A stretch of DNA of 64,000 nt from the NCBI GenBank assembly GCA_008638375.1, contig CM018035.1, forward strand, positions 21,806,307 to 21,870,306, in the 5' to 3' direction. Of the stretch, positions 33,225 through 46,192 are shown one piece after another (position 1 is the stretch's first letter; every line of letters begins with the position of its first letter). A model generated the notes under the pieces. That model made no database searches and had not been told where the DNA came from. It saw only the letters and a list, made by a program, of their open reading frames with translations. Source of the stretch: Nyssa sinensis (taxonomy: Eukaryota; Streptophyta; Magnoliopsida; Cornales; Nyssaceae). The position numbers were made by a program, and so were the translations under genes.

Positions 33225-35593
33225 GACAATTCGTGACAATACTGCACAACTAATACACGAATACAATAGATTCAAAATACATAATCCCCCTAAAAACCTA
33301 AGAGAAATGAAATTACAATTTTGGACTAAAATTCTAGACTATCCTAGCACTTGATATTGCTTTCAAGAAGTCAAACCCATTTCTTGCATAACACCACTAA
33401 ATTATACCATTGGAAACATATCAAGATGAACAAAATCATATAGCTCAATGAATCACCATTTTGGAACATGTAAAGATAACGTCGGGTGCAGAATAACAAT
33501 AGACAATACAATACGATCACTATCAACTAGACAAGGTGAATCACAGTCTAGCACATGCATATGCATAAAAAATAGTCAATACTCCCCCATATTATGTGTT
33601 ATCCCTATTCTTCTTTTTGTCATAAGATGAAAAAGGTAGTAATGCTCATGAAGAACAAAATATGAAAGAGACAGGGAAAATGAAATGCATACATGCATAG
33701 AAGAGATAGATTAAGACAATACATAATGGAGAAATAAACACATATGTAATAACATAGATATACCAAAAATATAACAACATCTAGTGTATCATCTAAAACA
33801 TCAACAAGGATAAATAGTATAAAGCAAAGTATAAAATGCTATCAAAAGTAAATGATGAGTAGTAGTACATAAAGCCACCAGTCTTAACATCCAATGTAAA
33901 TTACATTAGAACAAAGGATTTGTAGTAATGTCATTGTTTAGGTCATTAGATCTCAAGCCACTAGTTTTAACATCCACCTTGATTTAGTTCTTTTAATAAT
34001 GTCATTGTTTTAACATTCAGGAGACAATTACGTTACTAAAATAACTAAACAACAAACATTAGAACATGTTCCATGACAAATTACATTAAACAAAGGCTTA
34101 ACATCCATTACAAAAATCATGTTAATATCCATTACAAATTAAAGTCTTTACATAATTACATAATAGTAATTGTAATAGGCAAACAAAGGCTATGAAAAGT
34201 ACATCAAACTACTTTTTTAAGTCCTAAGAGAATGAAAAAAAAAACAAAAAAGAAAAGAAAAGAAATTGCTAGCCAAATAATCATCTAAGAGAAAATTTCA
34301 CAATACCAACCTATCTATTGTTTGTTGACTCTCTTTAGTTATATTCTTCCCTGCCTCATTTTCTAGTTTCTGGACCTTTTATCTTAAGTTGTTGATGATT
34401 GTTTTCCCACACTCACACATTACAAGGTCATACCATACAAAAAATGACAACCACCATCCTAAAATCATTTCAATAAGTAAAATCTTTTATCATGGTTCTT
34501 AAATGTTGAAGATGTTTTCATTACAACTCTTTTTTTACAATCACAAATGAAATCTTCCATGAAGTCCATTGACGCAATGGAGTTATTGTTGCTTGTCATT
34601 TGGCTAAGAAATCACGAATACAATCTTCCTCTTCTACCTAGCTCGTCCCACGCTTGTCCCTTTCTTTGTGCCGATGAAAGGATGATATTTGGTACAATTT
34701 CTTGTGGAAACAAAGTGCTAATCAATATTTGACTTTTTTTATTTTTCCTGATTAAGGGATGATATCCATTACAAAGTGCTGGCCAAAAGTTCCTTTACAC
34801 CCAAAGTTGGCTCACAAAGTGTCTCTCCTCTCATAATGATCTCTTTTCTCACCATATTTTTATTTTCTTTTCTCGCAACCGTAGAACAACTCATGAATAT
34901 CAGTTATTCAAGTTGGTATAGGAAAAACCACATGCATCCGAATGAGGAAGCCTCTGCTGTTTGGACGGGATCCACCTCTATGTTTGGACGGTGAGACTAA
35001 AATGAAATCGGGTGAATTCATGACACTTACATAACAATCAAAACATCATATATAGATAGAATGCATTATATAATGTACTAAAAAAAGTTTGGCACATTAC
35101 TTGTTGAGCAAAGGGAGGTAGATGCACTCATTATTCGCACAAGACTTCAAATCTGTATTCTTATTTTTTAAAAGAAACAAAACAATGTGGTAAAAATATA
35201 CTGAAACTAAATTACACCAGACCATGGCTCTTGAGAAAGATTGGAGAGCTTTTTTTTTTTTTTTTCCGGTGCTAGGTTTTGAGAACTTAAGGATGGGACT
35301 AAATATTGGCACTTGCTTTCGTACCATACAAACTATCGTGATCCTTTGGTCTTATGAAGATAGTCCCAATCCAATTTTAGTATCTATTTTTCTTTTACCT
35401 TATCCGATATGAGTTCTTACAATACTTTCAAAAATAAAATTTAATGTTCAAATTTCTAATTGTTTGGAGAGTTTCTCTTTCAATTGAACAAAATAATTAT
35501 GCATTTAAAAAAATAATTTTACATTATGTACACTTGTATATTTTGAGCACTTGACTTATACATTCTGCATATATAGAAAGTGAGTCCATAAAG
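33225..35593. other. Unassigned region, possibly copia interior on the minus strand
   Basis: No domain recognised. On the minus strand near 33560-33630 there is 'atgacaaaaagaagaatag' followed by 'tatgggggagt', the kind of phrase found between pol and the PPT of some long plant copia elements. Otherwise AT-rich, with short repeated phrases ('taatgtcattgttt' at about 33927 and 33999) and poly-T at 35250. A 72-codon frame at 34776-34994 has no known match. Confidence 0.35.
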
Positions 35594-36589
35594 TGTAACA
35601 CCCCGACCTAATTAAATTATAAAATTGTGTATAAAACTGATTGTGTAAAGATTTGCTTAAATGGTTTATGGACAAATGGCTTGAGGTAAATTAATAGCCT
35701 AATCATGAAGATTAGTATAAGGTGATTAAACTTAAAGATTACAATAACTTGGTCAATTGATACATAATTAACAAATTACTTAAGAGAGGGCCTTGTGCAA
35801 AAATTGCACCTAATTAAAGAGTTGGGTCTCTATATTTGGGTTCATTAAGATTAATATGCCAAGATGTGATGATGTATAATTACATGCATGAGTGGTGTAG
35901 CAACATGACATATATATGACATATAATATATATACATATGCGCCATATACATACCATGCAAAGATTGTGCTCAATAGTTTTAAATCATGACTAAAATGGC
36001 TTGAAGCAGGCCATGCTTGAACCACAACTTATCCTCAAAGAAAGAGGCTAATGTTGATTCTATTTGATACGTGTCAAGATGGAAAAATCACCAAATCCCG
36101 TATATAAGTTTACTAATTCTCTATAAGTTGACTTTTTTTGACCACCATTGTTACAAGAGAAAAATAGAAAGGAAGTTGAGCTCAGATAGTGAAGAAGGAA
36201 GGTGTTGGGCTCCTATCTTGCATGATCGGACTAAGGGGTCATTGGGACTCCGAAAGGAAGGTAATTAGACTAACCATTCTAATCAAGTATATAAAATATG
36301 TCCTTTTTTTTGAATTAGTTTCCTTTAAATTGTTTCCTTTTAATTGGTTCCCTCTTTAATAGTTTCAGTTGGGTTTTATAATTAGACTTGTTTAAGTTCC
36401 ATAATGGGATTTGTCCAATTAAGTTACTATCAATATAGGTTATAGTAAATGAAACTAAAAATAAATAAATAAAATATAATTGTTCAAATTATACAATGTC
36501 TATTTATACAAAGTTTGATGAGTTAGGATACAAGCACTCTTACTACTTAATAAATAAACAGTACATAAATAAACTTCTAATAAGACTAA

Positions 36590-37744
36590 GGTTTTGTTTG
36601 GATAGTTTTTGAGAGTTAGAGTTTTAAGAAATTTTTTTTGAGAAGTGTTTTTAAGTAATTTCTTGGAATTTGAACCATTGTTTGGATTGATTAATTTGAA
36701 AAAAGATAAAAAAGTAGGTTATGTTTGGTTATGTTTTTAAAATAAGATTTTTAATTTCAAATTATAGAATATGTGTTTTGAAATTAATTTTTTTTTTTTT
36801 TAAATTTAGATTATCATATCTCTAGTTTATAATTTATTAAGTTCTAACATATTTTAAAATTTATTAATTTAATTTAATAAATAAATAAATAATTTAATAT
36901 TATATAAAATATTAAATTAGTCAAGTTTAACTCTTAATCGGTTTATTTAAAATTAATTTATAAAATAAATAAATCAAGTTTGATTACAATTTAAGACTTA
37001 TTTATTTTAACGAATTAAACTTAAACAACTCATTTTTCATTTTATATAAAAAATAAAATTAAGATAAATAACTTATATTTTTTAATCAAAAGAGATTTTA
37101 ATTAATATTTATTTGAACATGAAAAAAAAAATTGTTCAAAATTAAAAAATAAAAAAAATTAAATAAAAGAAATATTTTTGTCATTTTAAAAAAAAATTAG
37201 ATTGGAAAAAAAGAAATATTTTTTTCATTTTAAAACGTGGAATACGTGTTTGGCAAGCTATTAATTTTAATTTTTTATAATTTAAATTATCATATTTAAA
37301 TATGTTTTCACAATTTTTAAAAAATTAATTATAAACTTTTTTAAAATATTTTTAAAATAATTATATCTGAATCATATTTTTACAATTTTTAAAAATTTAA
37401 AAAAAATGTATTTAGGCAATCTCATTACACCGCGTTAGATTGCGACACGTGTTCTCATCAAGAAAAGGCAGGAACCTAATCCAATGGTTCAGCACAAACC
37501 CCTCTTTTCCTTGCTTCACCCAGCTGTTCACGTTAGCTTTCTTTGTCAATACCATCAGCTTTCTTTTGTACTCTCTCTGTCAATAACATCAGCTTTTTTC
37601 GTACGGAGGACATGCTTTAGCTTCGTTTCTCCACAAACTTTCAAGTGATATTCTGAAATAAGGTGAGAGACAATTCCATACCAAACAAGTTTTTGAAATT
37701 TTGGATACTGTGAATCTAATTTGAGTAGCTATCCAAACAGAACC
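36590..37744. mobile_element. PIF/Harbinger-like non-autonomous element (1155 bp)
   Basis: Terminal inverted repeats GGTTTTGTTTGGATAG and CTATCCAAACAGAACC flank the segment, with the 3-bp duplication TAA at 36587-36589 and 37745-37747. The C1 copy of this region lacks the insert, the expected empty state. TWA target duplications and a GTTTGG-containing TIR are typical of PIF/Harbinger elements. The interior has no transposase: it is AT-rich with a GC-richer segment at about 37425-37665. Confidence 0.85.
37425..37665. promoter_or_regulatory. GC-richer cargo with a G-box in the Harbinger-like element
   Basis: Contains CACGTG in 'cgacacgtgttc' near 37445, a CT-rich stretch, and a degenerate 40-bp repeat with the phrase 'gtcaata(c/a)catcagctt' at about 37545 and 37582. 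It resembles a plant promoter or 5' leader carried inside the element. No frame or transcript start can be shown. Confidence 0.35.
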
Positions 37745-40700
37745 TAAGTCTTCAATCATCTTTTGCTTCTCTAACAGCTACTGTACATATTTAGTGTATC
37801 TGCCATTCTCATGAACAGAAAGAGTTTGCCATAAAGCTCAGTAGGGTTTTTCAAAACACACGAGCAAGCAGCGTGCAAAAATTAATGCAAGTTCGAAGAG
37901 GACAATTCCTAAAGTCCAATATGCAATCATAAGTACACATGTATCATCAACAAGATCACAAGTATCAATAAAATAATCAAGAGATTATGATATTAATCCA
38001 TGTGGTGCAACACTAATAACAAGGACATTCAGTATACACATTCGAACATGAAATATGTTTAATATGTACCAATCCTCAAGATACACTTTCATTTCCTACT
38101 CAAAATAGTACCAACGATAACATCCAATAGCAATATACAGGTCAGTAGAAAGATAAGTCACCAAAGTGTGATCCTTACACAGTCTAGACATATATCAAGT
38201 ACAATCCACAACACTATAAGTTAGTCAACATCTTTTAGATTCATCAACATAGCCAATGCAAATACTCAAGTTCAGTCCATAAACACTTTCATAAATGTAG
38301 AATGATATGCTTATGATTAAATGATGTGCTTTAACACACGCACATGGTCCTTGAAGCATCTATATTTTACCTTTTCATGAGTTGCTAACTATTAGGTTTG
38401 GGGAACTTCCTACATAGGGTTATGTCCCGCAGTCAAATGGAGTTTCCATCCCCAAAATAGAACAGTGGCTCACATCTTCTTAATATCATACTGAACCTAC
38501 ATTATCAAATCCACACAATTCCCTAAGACAAATGGCCAGGTATTTAAAGCTCATGTCCCCTAGTCAGGTATTTGAAGGGCCTACCCTTTAGCCAAGTATT
38601 TGAAGGGCCTGTTCCCTATCGCAAAGATTAGATCAAATAGATATTTAGAAAAATCTCACAAGTACACGGCTCTTCTTATTCCATTAATTTGTCCTATTGA
38701 ATTCATTTTCATTTATATCACCAATGTCTTGCAAGTTCGTACCATTCGTGGGGTACCCATCAATGCCATATCAACGCACAATATCATTGGATCCACACAA
38801 GTTTCACATCATCTAGGCATGCTCAAGATCATCATATTCATACAAATCTCACACCACTCAAGTATGTTCAATATCGTCATATCCCCTCAAATCTTATACA
38901 ACTTAGGTATGCTCAATAGTATGGATAATAGTAAATATTAGAGTCCACAAAAATTGTCAATACTCTTAATACAAGATGTGACCATATATAGTGATCATAA
39001 TAACAATAATGTCCATCCATATGTCCATGGTAGAAATGAAAATAGCCGTAATGTGTCATCATGATGCTAATAATCATATCATAATAACAAACAAAAGTCA
39101 AGCATTAGAATAGTGGGGATTGCAACATTACAACAAATCAATCAATATAAGGCATCTGAATAACAATGACAATCAAATCACATGAATCAAATGACAAGTA
39201 TGTTATACTAGCAACTCAGGACTCACCCTAGTCTCAATCATCACCCAACAACAAGGAGAGACACTACTAGAGCCCCTCACCATATGTCATTTTTCATTCT
39301 AAGTGTGCATAATTTCCCCATTCAAAGTCTCCTTGACTCTTACTAGTCGAGTTACTTATAATTTCCCTTAGTTTTATGTAATTCATTATCCATTCTACAT
39401 TTAAACAAGATTCAATCATTTTCTTTTCTAAGCATATCTTTAACTTTAAGTTAAACATAACTTTTTGTCACCAAGTATTTAAACATTTCCAATTTGATTT
39501 TCAAATCATTCCATTGACTTCATATGATAAGTTAAGTTACCAAGTATATGAACATTCTCAATTTGGTTTCCAATCATTCCATTTAATTCATTTAATAAAT
39601 TCGCCATTAGATTTTTCATTCTTTTTGCCATGCATTATTTAAATCTTACATCAAATTCCATTCCTCAATGATCAAATAATTCCAAAGGCAACTCTATTTA
39701 CTTCTTGTTCATCACAATTATGTTAAACTCTATAACTCTCTAAAAGTATTATTTTTCGGATCAATAGTAAACCAGTAGCCAAAAGTCAAATTTCTCGAGT
39801 TTCCTAAACAACACCCTTATATTTAAATTCAGTTTTCTCCCAATCTTTCAGTTGGATTTTAATGAAACTTTTTAGAAACAATACTTATTAAGTCTAGTTT
39901 CAGTGGTATTTAGAATCACTACAAAATTCCACCTATAGCTCAAGTTATGTGTCAAACAATGCACTGAGGTCCGAATCTAGATAATTTTAGCAAATTCATT
40001 ATATCTTGTTCATCTTAAGGTCAAATGAGACCTATAATATATCAAATTAAAGGTAAAACATATGCCTATCCTCATAAAGAGTTTAGTATTTAATTCCCAA
40101 AATCGAGTGAGATATAATCGTTTAAAGTAGACTTTTCTGCAATAGAGACACAATAGAGCTGCAATAGTGGCGGCTTGGTTATTTTTCTTTCTTTTCTCTA
40201 GTTATTTCATTTCCAAAATCCATCTATGTCCATTTTACTTTGTTCTCACATATTTCAAGACATTGACTAACTTCTAAAACACCCAAATCACCAATTTTGT
40301 GGAGATCTTTGGTGGATCTCTCATCAAATATACCCAATTCATATAACCTTCAACACATGCATAAACTCACATACCCATGCAACACAACACCCACATACCC
40401 ATAAAAGGTTTCCAAGCATACCAAGAACAATTTATATAATATCAAAGTAAATCTTGAACTAAATGGCAGGTTTAGGAGACCCATACCTTGCCTCCATGAG
40501 ACTCCATTTGTAGAGGGAGAGAAAAATGGATTAGAGAGAGAAAGCTCCACAAGGCTTCAATGGATATCTAAAAACTTCCCAATCATGGTCATCCATGGCT
40601 ACCCCAAGCACTCTGTTTGAGTTCTTCCTTCCTTCTATTATGATTATCGTAGACACTTACATCTCACCTACACACATTTTCCTTTTTAGAAAGAGAAAGA

Positions 40701-41307
40701 TGGGGTAGGGAGAGTTTGATGAATTGAATTTTAGAGAGCGAGTCGGCTGAAAAGAATGGAGAAATGAGATGGCTTGTCTCTCTCATTTCATATCACTCAC
40801 ACATCCCACCAAAATCAATTGTAAAAGTAGACCAATTGCACACACATGCACCATATGATTTCTCACTTAGATGTCAAATAGACCAATCATCTCTCGCCAC
40901 ATGTCCATCTTATAAAATATCTAGCCAAGCTTCCTTTGAAAGTTTTACCTAGTTCCCAAAATGCCAAGTGGCCAGTTAGCCAAAGCACGCGCCCTTGCAC
41001 GAAAAAGATCTATCGCAAAATTTGATGATATTTTGACTCGTAGCTCTATTTTTCGCGTAGATTCCAAAAATATAATTTTTATCTCCAATTTATTTTATTT
41101 AATTTTCTAGAATTTTTATCACCAATATGTTACTTCTGGCCTAAGTGATACCTCGGCCTACACTAGTTTCGCAAAACTAACTCCTAATTTTTCAAATATA
41201 TTTATTTAATGTATTTTTATATAATTATTTTAATAATTATATCAACAATTAATTAATGGAGTCTCAAATCAATGAATTATTATATTTAAATTTTAAGAGT
41301 CATTACA

Positions 41308-42887
41308 GAAGGGGTCAGGTAGGAGTAAGTAGAGAGAGAGAGAGAGAAGAAAACGGAAAAAAGCTTCAATGGGGTTAGTTTTTCCCTAAACCCTTTACGT
41401 ATGATTTATGTGTTAATTTTTAGTATTCCTATGGTTTAGTTGATGTCTGATAGGCCCTAGAAACAACCATGCATGGATTGACCTCTATTAATAGAGCTTG
41501 AAGAAAATCCCAGAAATAAACTTGAAACACATTTTTGAGTATAGTTTCTTCATTTACACATGAAATGGAACACAAAACTAGTGGACCGCAATCATAACGC
41601 TTATGTTTGAGCCGTATAAACATGAGTTGTAGGTTTGAGCTAAAATGCGAACCTGTTCAAGTGAGCACCAAGATCGATTTTGAATACTTGAATCGAAAGC
41701 CTAAGAGTTAAGGACGACAACACAACAAAGCTGACCTAATTTGGTTAAGAAATGACCATGTAAGAAGCTATTTAAAATGACCACCATTGAAGCTCAGTCC
41801 AAGCATTAGAGCATCATTTAATGCTCCGAACTAGTGCCAAAATGTTAGATAGAGTTCCAGAACTTGAATGGGTTTAAAAAGAGTTTTAATCGTACAAATA
41901 AAATACACAAAATAACATTTGAAACCCTAGGCTTTTAAAACTACAGGAAACCCTAATTGATGAAGGCGTTAAAAAGTCAGGCGAGTTAACTCCCTAACTC
42001 GCGCGAGTAATTCGAGTTAACTTAGACACGTGTTGTAACCAGTTAAAACGTTTCATTAAAGTAAGCAACATCGTTTTGTTTAAAATGACACTCAGCAACA
42101 TCATTTTGATATTGTGTTTTAAAAACCCCTTTAAGCCTGTTTGGTTACAGGTGTAATAAATTGAGAATTTGGGATTAGTTATGCCAAACCTTGACAAGGC
42201 TATTAAATCATGGATAAGGCTTGTTTGGCCACTAGAATAATAAATTAAAATAGGGATTTGATATCCTTGACCTGGATAAGAAACTGATTGTGGATAGATG
42301 ACTGTTTGGATGTCAATTGAAATTGAAATAAGTTTATCCATTGATTAGATAACCCTTGATTTGGAATAAGGATTGTTTGGTTGCAACATGGACCAAATTA
42401 AAGTTTGGTTATTTGCAAATTGACCCCTAGACTATTTGGTAAATATACTAGGACCTAGAAAAATGAAAATTATTTCATTTTTGCCCCCTAAAAAATATAA
42501 AGATTTATATTTTTGCCCCTCAAGTATTAAAAATTAAAACAAATGTCCCTAGGCTTTAAGACAATTACAAAAATGCCCATATAAAGCATTTGAAAATATT
42601 TTTTAGCATAGAATGAGCTATACAAAGCCAAATTAAGATTTGTAAGAGTCTAATTTAGTGTTTTTTGATGTTTTGGACCCAATGGTGGACCCCGTTTGGG
42701 AAAATTAGATCCCCAAATGTATTTATTGATAAACTAGACTAAATTTAAATATGTCCAAAAAAAAAAATATTAAGCTACCAAACAAACTCTGATGACAATG
42801 AGGGTTTCTACTCTAGGTTTTTTCGACGTTCCAAACTCAATGTTAAAATTTGTTTCGTTAAATAAGATTCTAAAAAATATAGATATG
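41308..42887. other. Unassigned region, possible small TIR element at 42128-42793
   Basis: 41308-42127 has no recognised content apart from a GA run at about 41331-41347. From 42128 'gcctgtttggttac' faces 'gctaccaaacaaactc' near 42773-42790, which could be Harbinger-like TIRs. The match is weak and no target duplication is clear. Confidence 0.35.
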
Positions 42888-44476
42888 TGATAAGTGCGCG
42901 AAAGTGCACTCTAAATACCCTATTATTTGATTAAAATGCTAAAATGTGAATAGAAATGTTGGGATATAATGAATATTATTTAATTTAATTTCTATTCATA
43001 GTGAGATATATTTGAGCATTATTTTATAATATTTTAAATCTTAAATATTATATTATTTATTGACAAGAGATAGTTGATAATTGTGTTTTACACTTAATAT
43101 TTTTAGAATATTTTTTAACTAATTTTAAGCTTTATTGTCATTATTTACTTTCTATTTCAGAAAAAGTTTGGAGCAGCTGTGGCGCGTTGGACTTGGCGTG
43201 AAACAAAGCAAAAAGCAGAGCAAAAGAAAAGAAAAAAAGAAAAAAAAGAAAAAGAAGTCAAAGGCCCTGCATTGAAGAGAACAGAAAAAAAACAGTGCGG
43301 CTGAAGCGAGGGAAGGCTTGAGGAGCGTGATGTGGGCCACGGCCTAATTGTGGTGCGGCGCGCCTAGGCTTGAGGCGCTGACTCAATCGAGGGCTGTGGG
43401 GTCCATGCGGTGCAAAGCCAAATAAAAAAGGGATAAACAAAAGCTTGGGGGCGCAGAAAAAATTAGAACAGAAAGCAACGTGAGGAGGCTGCTACGGCGC
43501 TGGTAAGGCGTTGGGGCCCAGGCGTTGGTCTTGATGATGCAGGCGCAGGGCTTGAGGCGGAATGGGCTGGTGTGCGGGGCGCAGGAGGATTGGATGTGCG
43601 GCGCTGTAGGGCTTAATGCGCTGAGGGTTTAAAAAAAAGAAAGAAAAGAGAAAGCTAAGGGAGGCCGTGCGGCTGAGAGTGAAGCGGAGCAGAAGAAAAA
43701 AATAGCCGCATCTACTCCGTGGCTCAGTTCTTCTGCATGAAATTTATATTGTCTATCTTGTGTATGGGTAACTAAATTTTTGAGTAGAGTTAGAGATAAA
43801 CTTGTACCATAAATAGGTTATTTTTAATTTATTTTTGATTCATGTACGTGATGTTTATTTATTAAAATTCTTTAGTTGTCATTCGCAATTTATTGTTGGG
43901 TTTTATTTTTCAAATAATTAAAGGGTTCAGCCTGTTTATAGATTCAGTCATGCTTTTTCTATTGAATGGATTAATGTTTTGATTATTTTTGGAACAATTG
44001 ATTATTTATATTGATTTAATTCTTTGCTGCAATATTGCTCCCTGGGTATATTGTCGTCGTTGAGTTCTTTCAATGTGAATAATAATTTGTGTGATTTAAA
44101 AGTGATGAATGATTTTTCAAAGGGTTACATTTGGTTTAATTTTGTGTTATAATTCTATATCTTTCGATTGAGATTTTTGAAATTAAATTCTCGATTGAGT
44201 TATCAGTGAATTAAAAATAATTAAAACACCGGATATATGCAAGGGATTCTCAACACTCTACTGTTTGTTAATTTGAATACTTTTTTCTCATGAATCACTT
44301 TGTTTAATTTTATTTGCAATTAAAATCACTTTTTATATTTTTATTTTCTCATAAATCATCTAATATTTTCTTTAGTGTCAGAAATTCTTTCTAGTATTCT
44401 TTTAATTTTGTCTCCCTGTGGAATCGACACCCCAAAGCTATACTACAACTATCGCGTTATTCTTTGGGCGTAATCA
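42888..44476 (+). mobile_element. Probable solo LTR (1589 bp)
   Basis: Begins TGATAAGTGCGCG and ends GCGTAATCA. The TGAT...ATCA ends mirror each other. Flanking pentamers are ATATG (42883-42887) and ATACG (44477-44481), one base apart. Near the 3' end 'tccctgtggaatcgacaccc' resembles a phrase commonly found at the end of plant Ty3/gypsy LTRs, supporting plus orientation. No PBS follows it. The centre (43170-43720) is very GC-rich compared with the rest. Confidence 0.65.
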
Positions 44477-46027
44477 ATACGCAAAATGGGTAATTTTCAA
44501 ACTGTCTTTAATGATAAATGGGCTACTAGAAGAGTATAGAAAAAATAAGAGATGACCTTTCTAAAGGTTTTTGGGCCTTTTGAATTCAATGGTAGAGTAT
44601 GTTTAAGCTAATTATGCATCTAAGATATTGATCTAAACAAATATTAAGTTATGAGCTAGTATTTAATGATAGTTTAATCATTGTTATAGGACCTGTTGAG
44701 CAAAATAAGGCTCAAGGACACGTATTCTATAGAGAAATGGACCGCAAGTAAGTAATCTTCTACCTTGGATTGGTGCCTTATTTTTTGTCAAGTGCATTTC
44801 TGTAACTGTTTTATATACTTAAATGCAAATATGTTTTGATGATGATACAAGAATCACGATTTGAAACATGTTTTGTATGTTATCTACATGACACTTTTAT
44901 CATAATCCATGTTAACCACCAAAGACCTTAGTAGGGGTTTCAAGATGGTAGGCTTTCAACAAGCCACTTCAAAGACCTTTTGAGGGTTATAGGCCAGATG
45001 GTTTCTAGGAAGCCAAGAGATGTCTGAAACAAAAAAGGCCACTCCTTGTGACAGGTCCTATGATTAGACAATCCAAGCTCATAAGCTCATTCATGAAGGC
45101 ATACAATTATTTATACATGATTATACAAGAAATTATGAAATCATATGTTTGATTTATAATATTTGTTGGCATGAACTCTACATGAATTATTATGTCTTTG
45201 CAAGAACTTAAGTTTACAAGTATGTTTTAAAGATGTTAGTACTTTTATAAATTCTTTTAAAATACTATCATGGAAACTATATTTTAGGTTTGCCAAAATC
45301 CACGACAAGGTAACTATGTTACTCTCAAGTTTAGTGAAGCTTATAAGAATTTATCCAAACCTTTTTCAGGTAATGGCCCTAGCAACGGGAACTAATTGAC
45401 AACTTATAGGTAGATTTTTGGGAGATCGCTTGGAACATGAATGCCAATTGTGCTTCTTCACCCCATCTTTTGTAAACTAGATATGACAGTGTAGAACAAC
45501 CATAACGACTTTTTTTAGTAACAAATATACCAAATTTTGATGCAAAATTCTATAGTATCTAATGAAACATTTTTTATGTTTAGATGCTCTACCAAGTAAA
45601 CTTGCATTCACAGAGCATAGTTATCAAATACAATGAATATGTTTGCTACAAAATATATGATTTACAGGATGCAAAATATTTAGAATAAGTTAGAATTGAC
45701 ATTCAGTTGGTTGCATTACTCGTAGTTCGCACAAGGCAGATATAGACAATGTAACTGATTGACCGATTAATCAAGCGTAGAATGTGAATTGGAGAAAACA
45801 ATCCTAAACACTCACTTTATTGACTTGTACTTGTGTAAGGATAAAATAGAAGTCTAGGGATCCAATTTATTTTTTAACTCTTAAAAATGTGTCTTATGTT
45901 ATTTTCATTCACAAAAATCAACACTTGGATTTTTGAAAAAATGTGTTAATATTTTAGACAGTACTGTGTAGTTAGAACAAAATACTAGTACATTTTAAAT
46001 AATAAACTTGTAGATTGTGTAAACTAG
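44477..46027. other. Unassigned region
   Basis: No frame with a domain. The phrases near 44700-45070 are of the kind seen in long gypsy LTRs, but no boundaries could be set. Nothing else recognised. Confidence 0.4.
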
Positions 46028-46192
46028 TGTAGACACCTCATTTTGTAACCCTTAATTAAATAGGGGTAGTTTCTTCATTTTGGAGAAGTTATTACAATAA
46101 TTCCTATCTAAGGGTATTTTAGTAATTTCACACATTTCAGCCCTAAAGGATATTTTTGTCATTTTATCCTTTAGGGGTATTTTGGTAATTTG

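Larger units (their letters stand above)
35594..41307 (-). mobile_element. Family C LTR-like element, copy C2
   Basis: Begins TGTAACACCCCGACC at 35594 and ends CATTACA at 41307. Minus-strand reading is TGTAATG ... GGTCGGGGTGTTACA, again a chromovirus-like LTR end. After removing the 1155-bp insert and its duplicated TAA the length is 4556 bp. It aligns with C1 over most of its length. No PBS follows the minus-strand 3' end, and no coding region exists. I could not find a matching target duplication (flanks TAAAG and GAAGG), so a solo LTR is likely but not proven. Confidence 0.6.

Noticed and set aside
35589..41312. Target duplication around C2
   Set aside because: TAAAG and GAAGG do not match; shifting the ends by one or two bases does not help.
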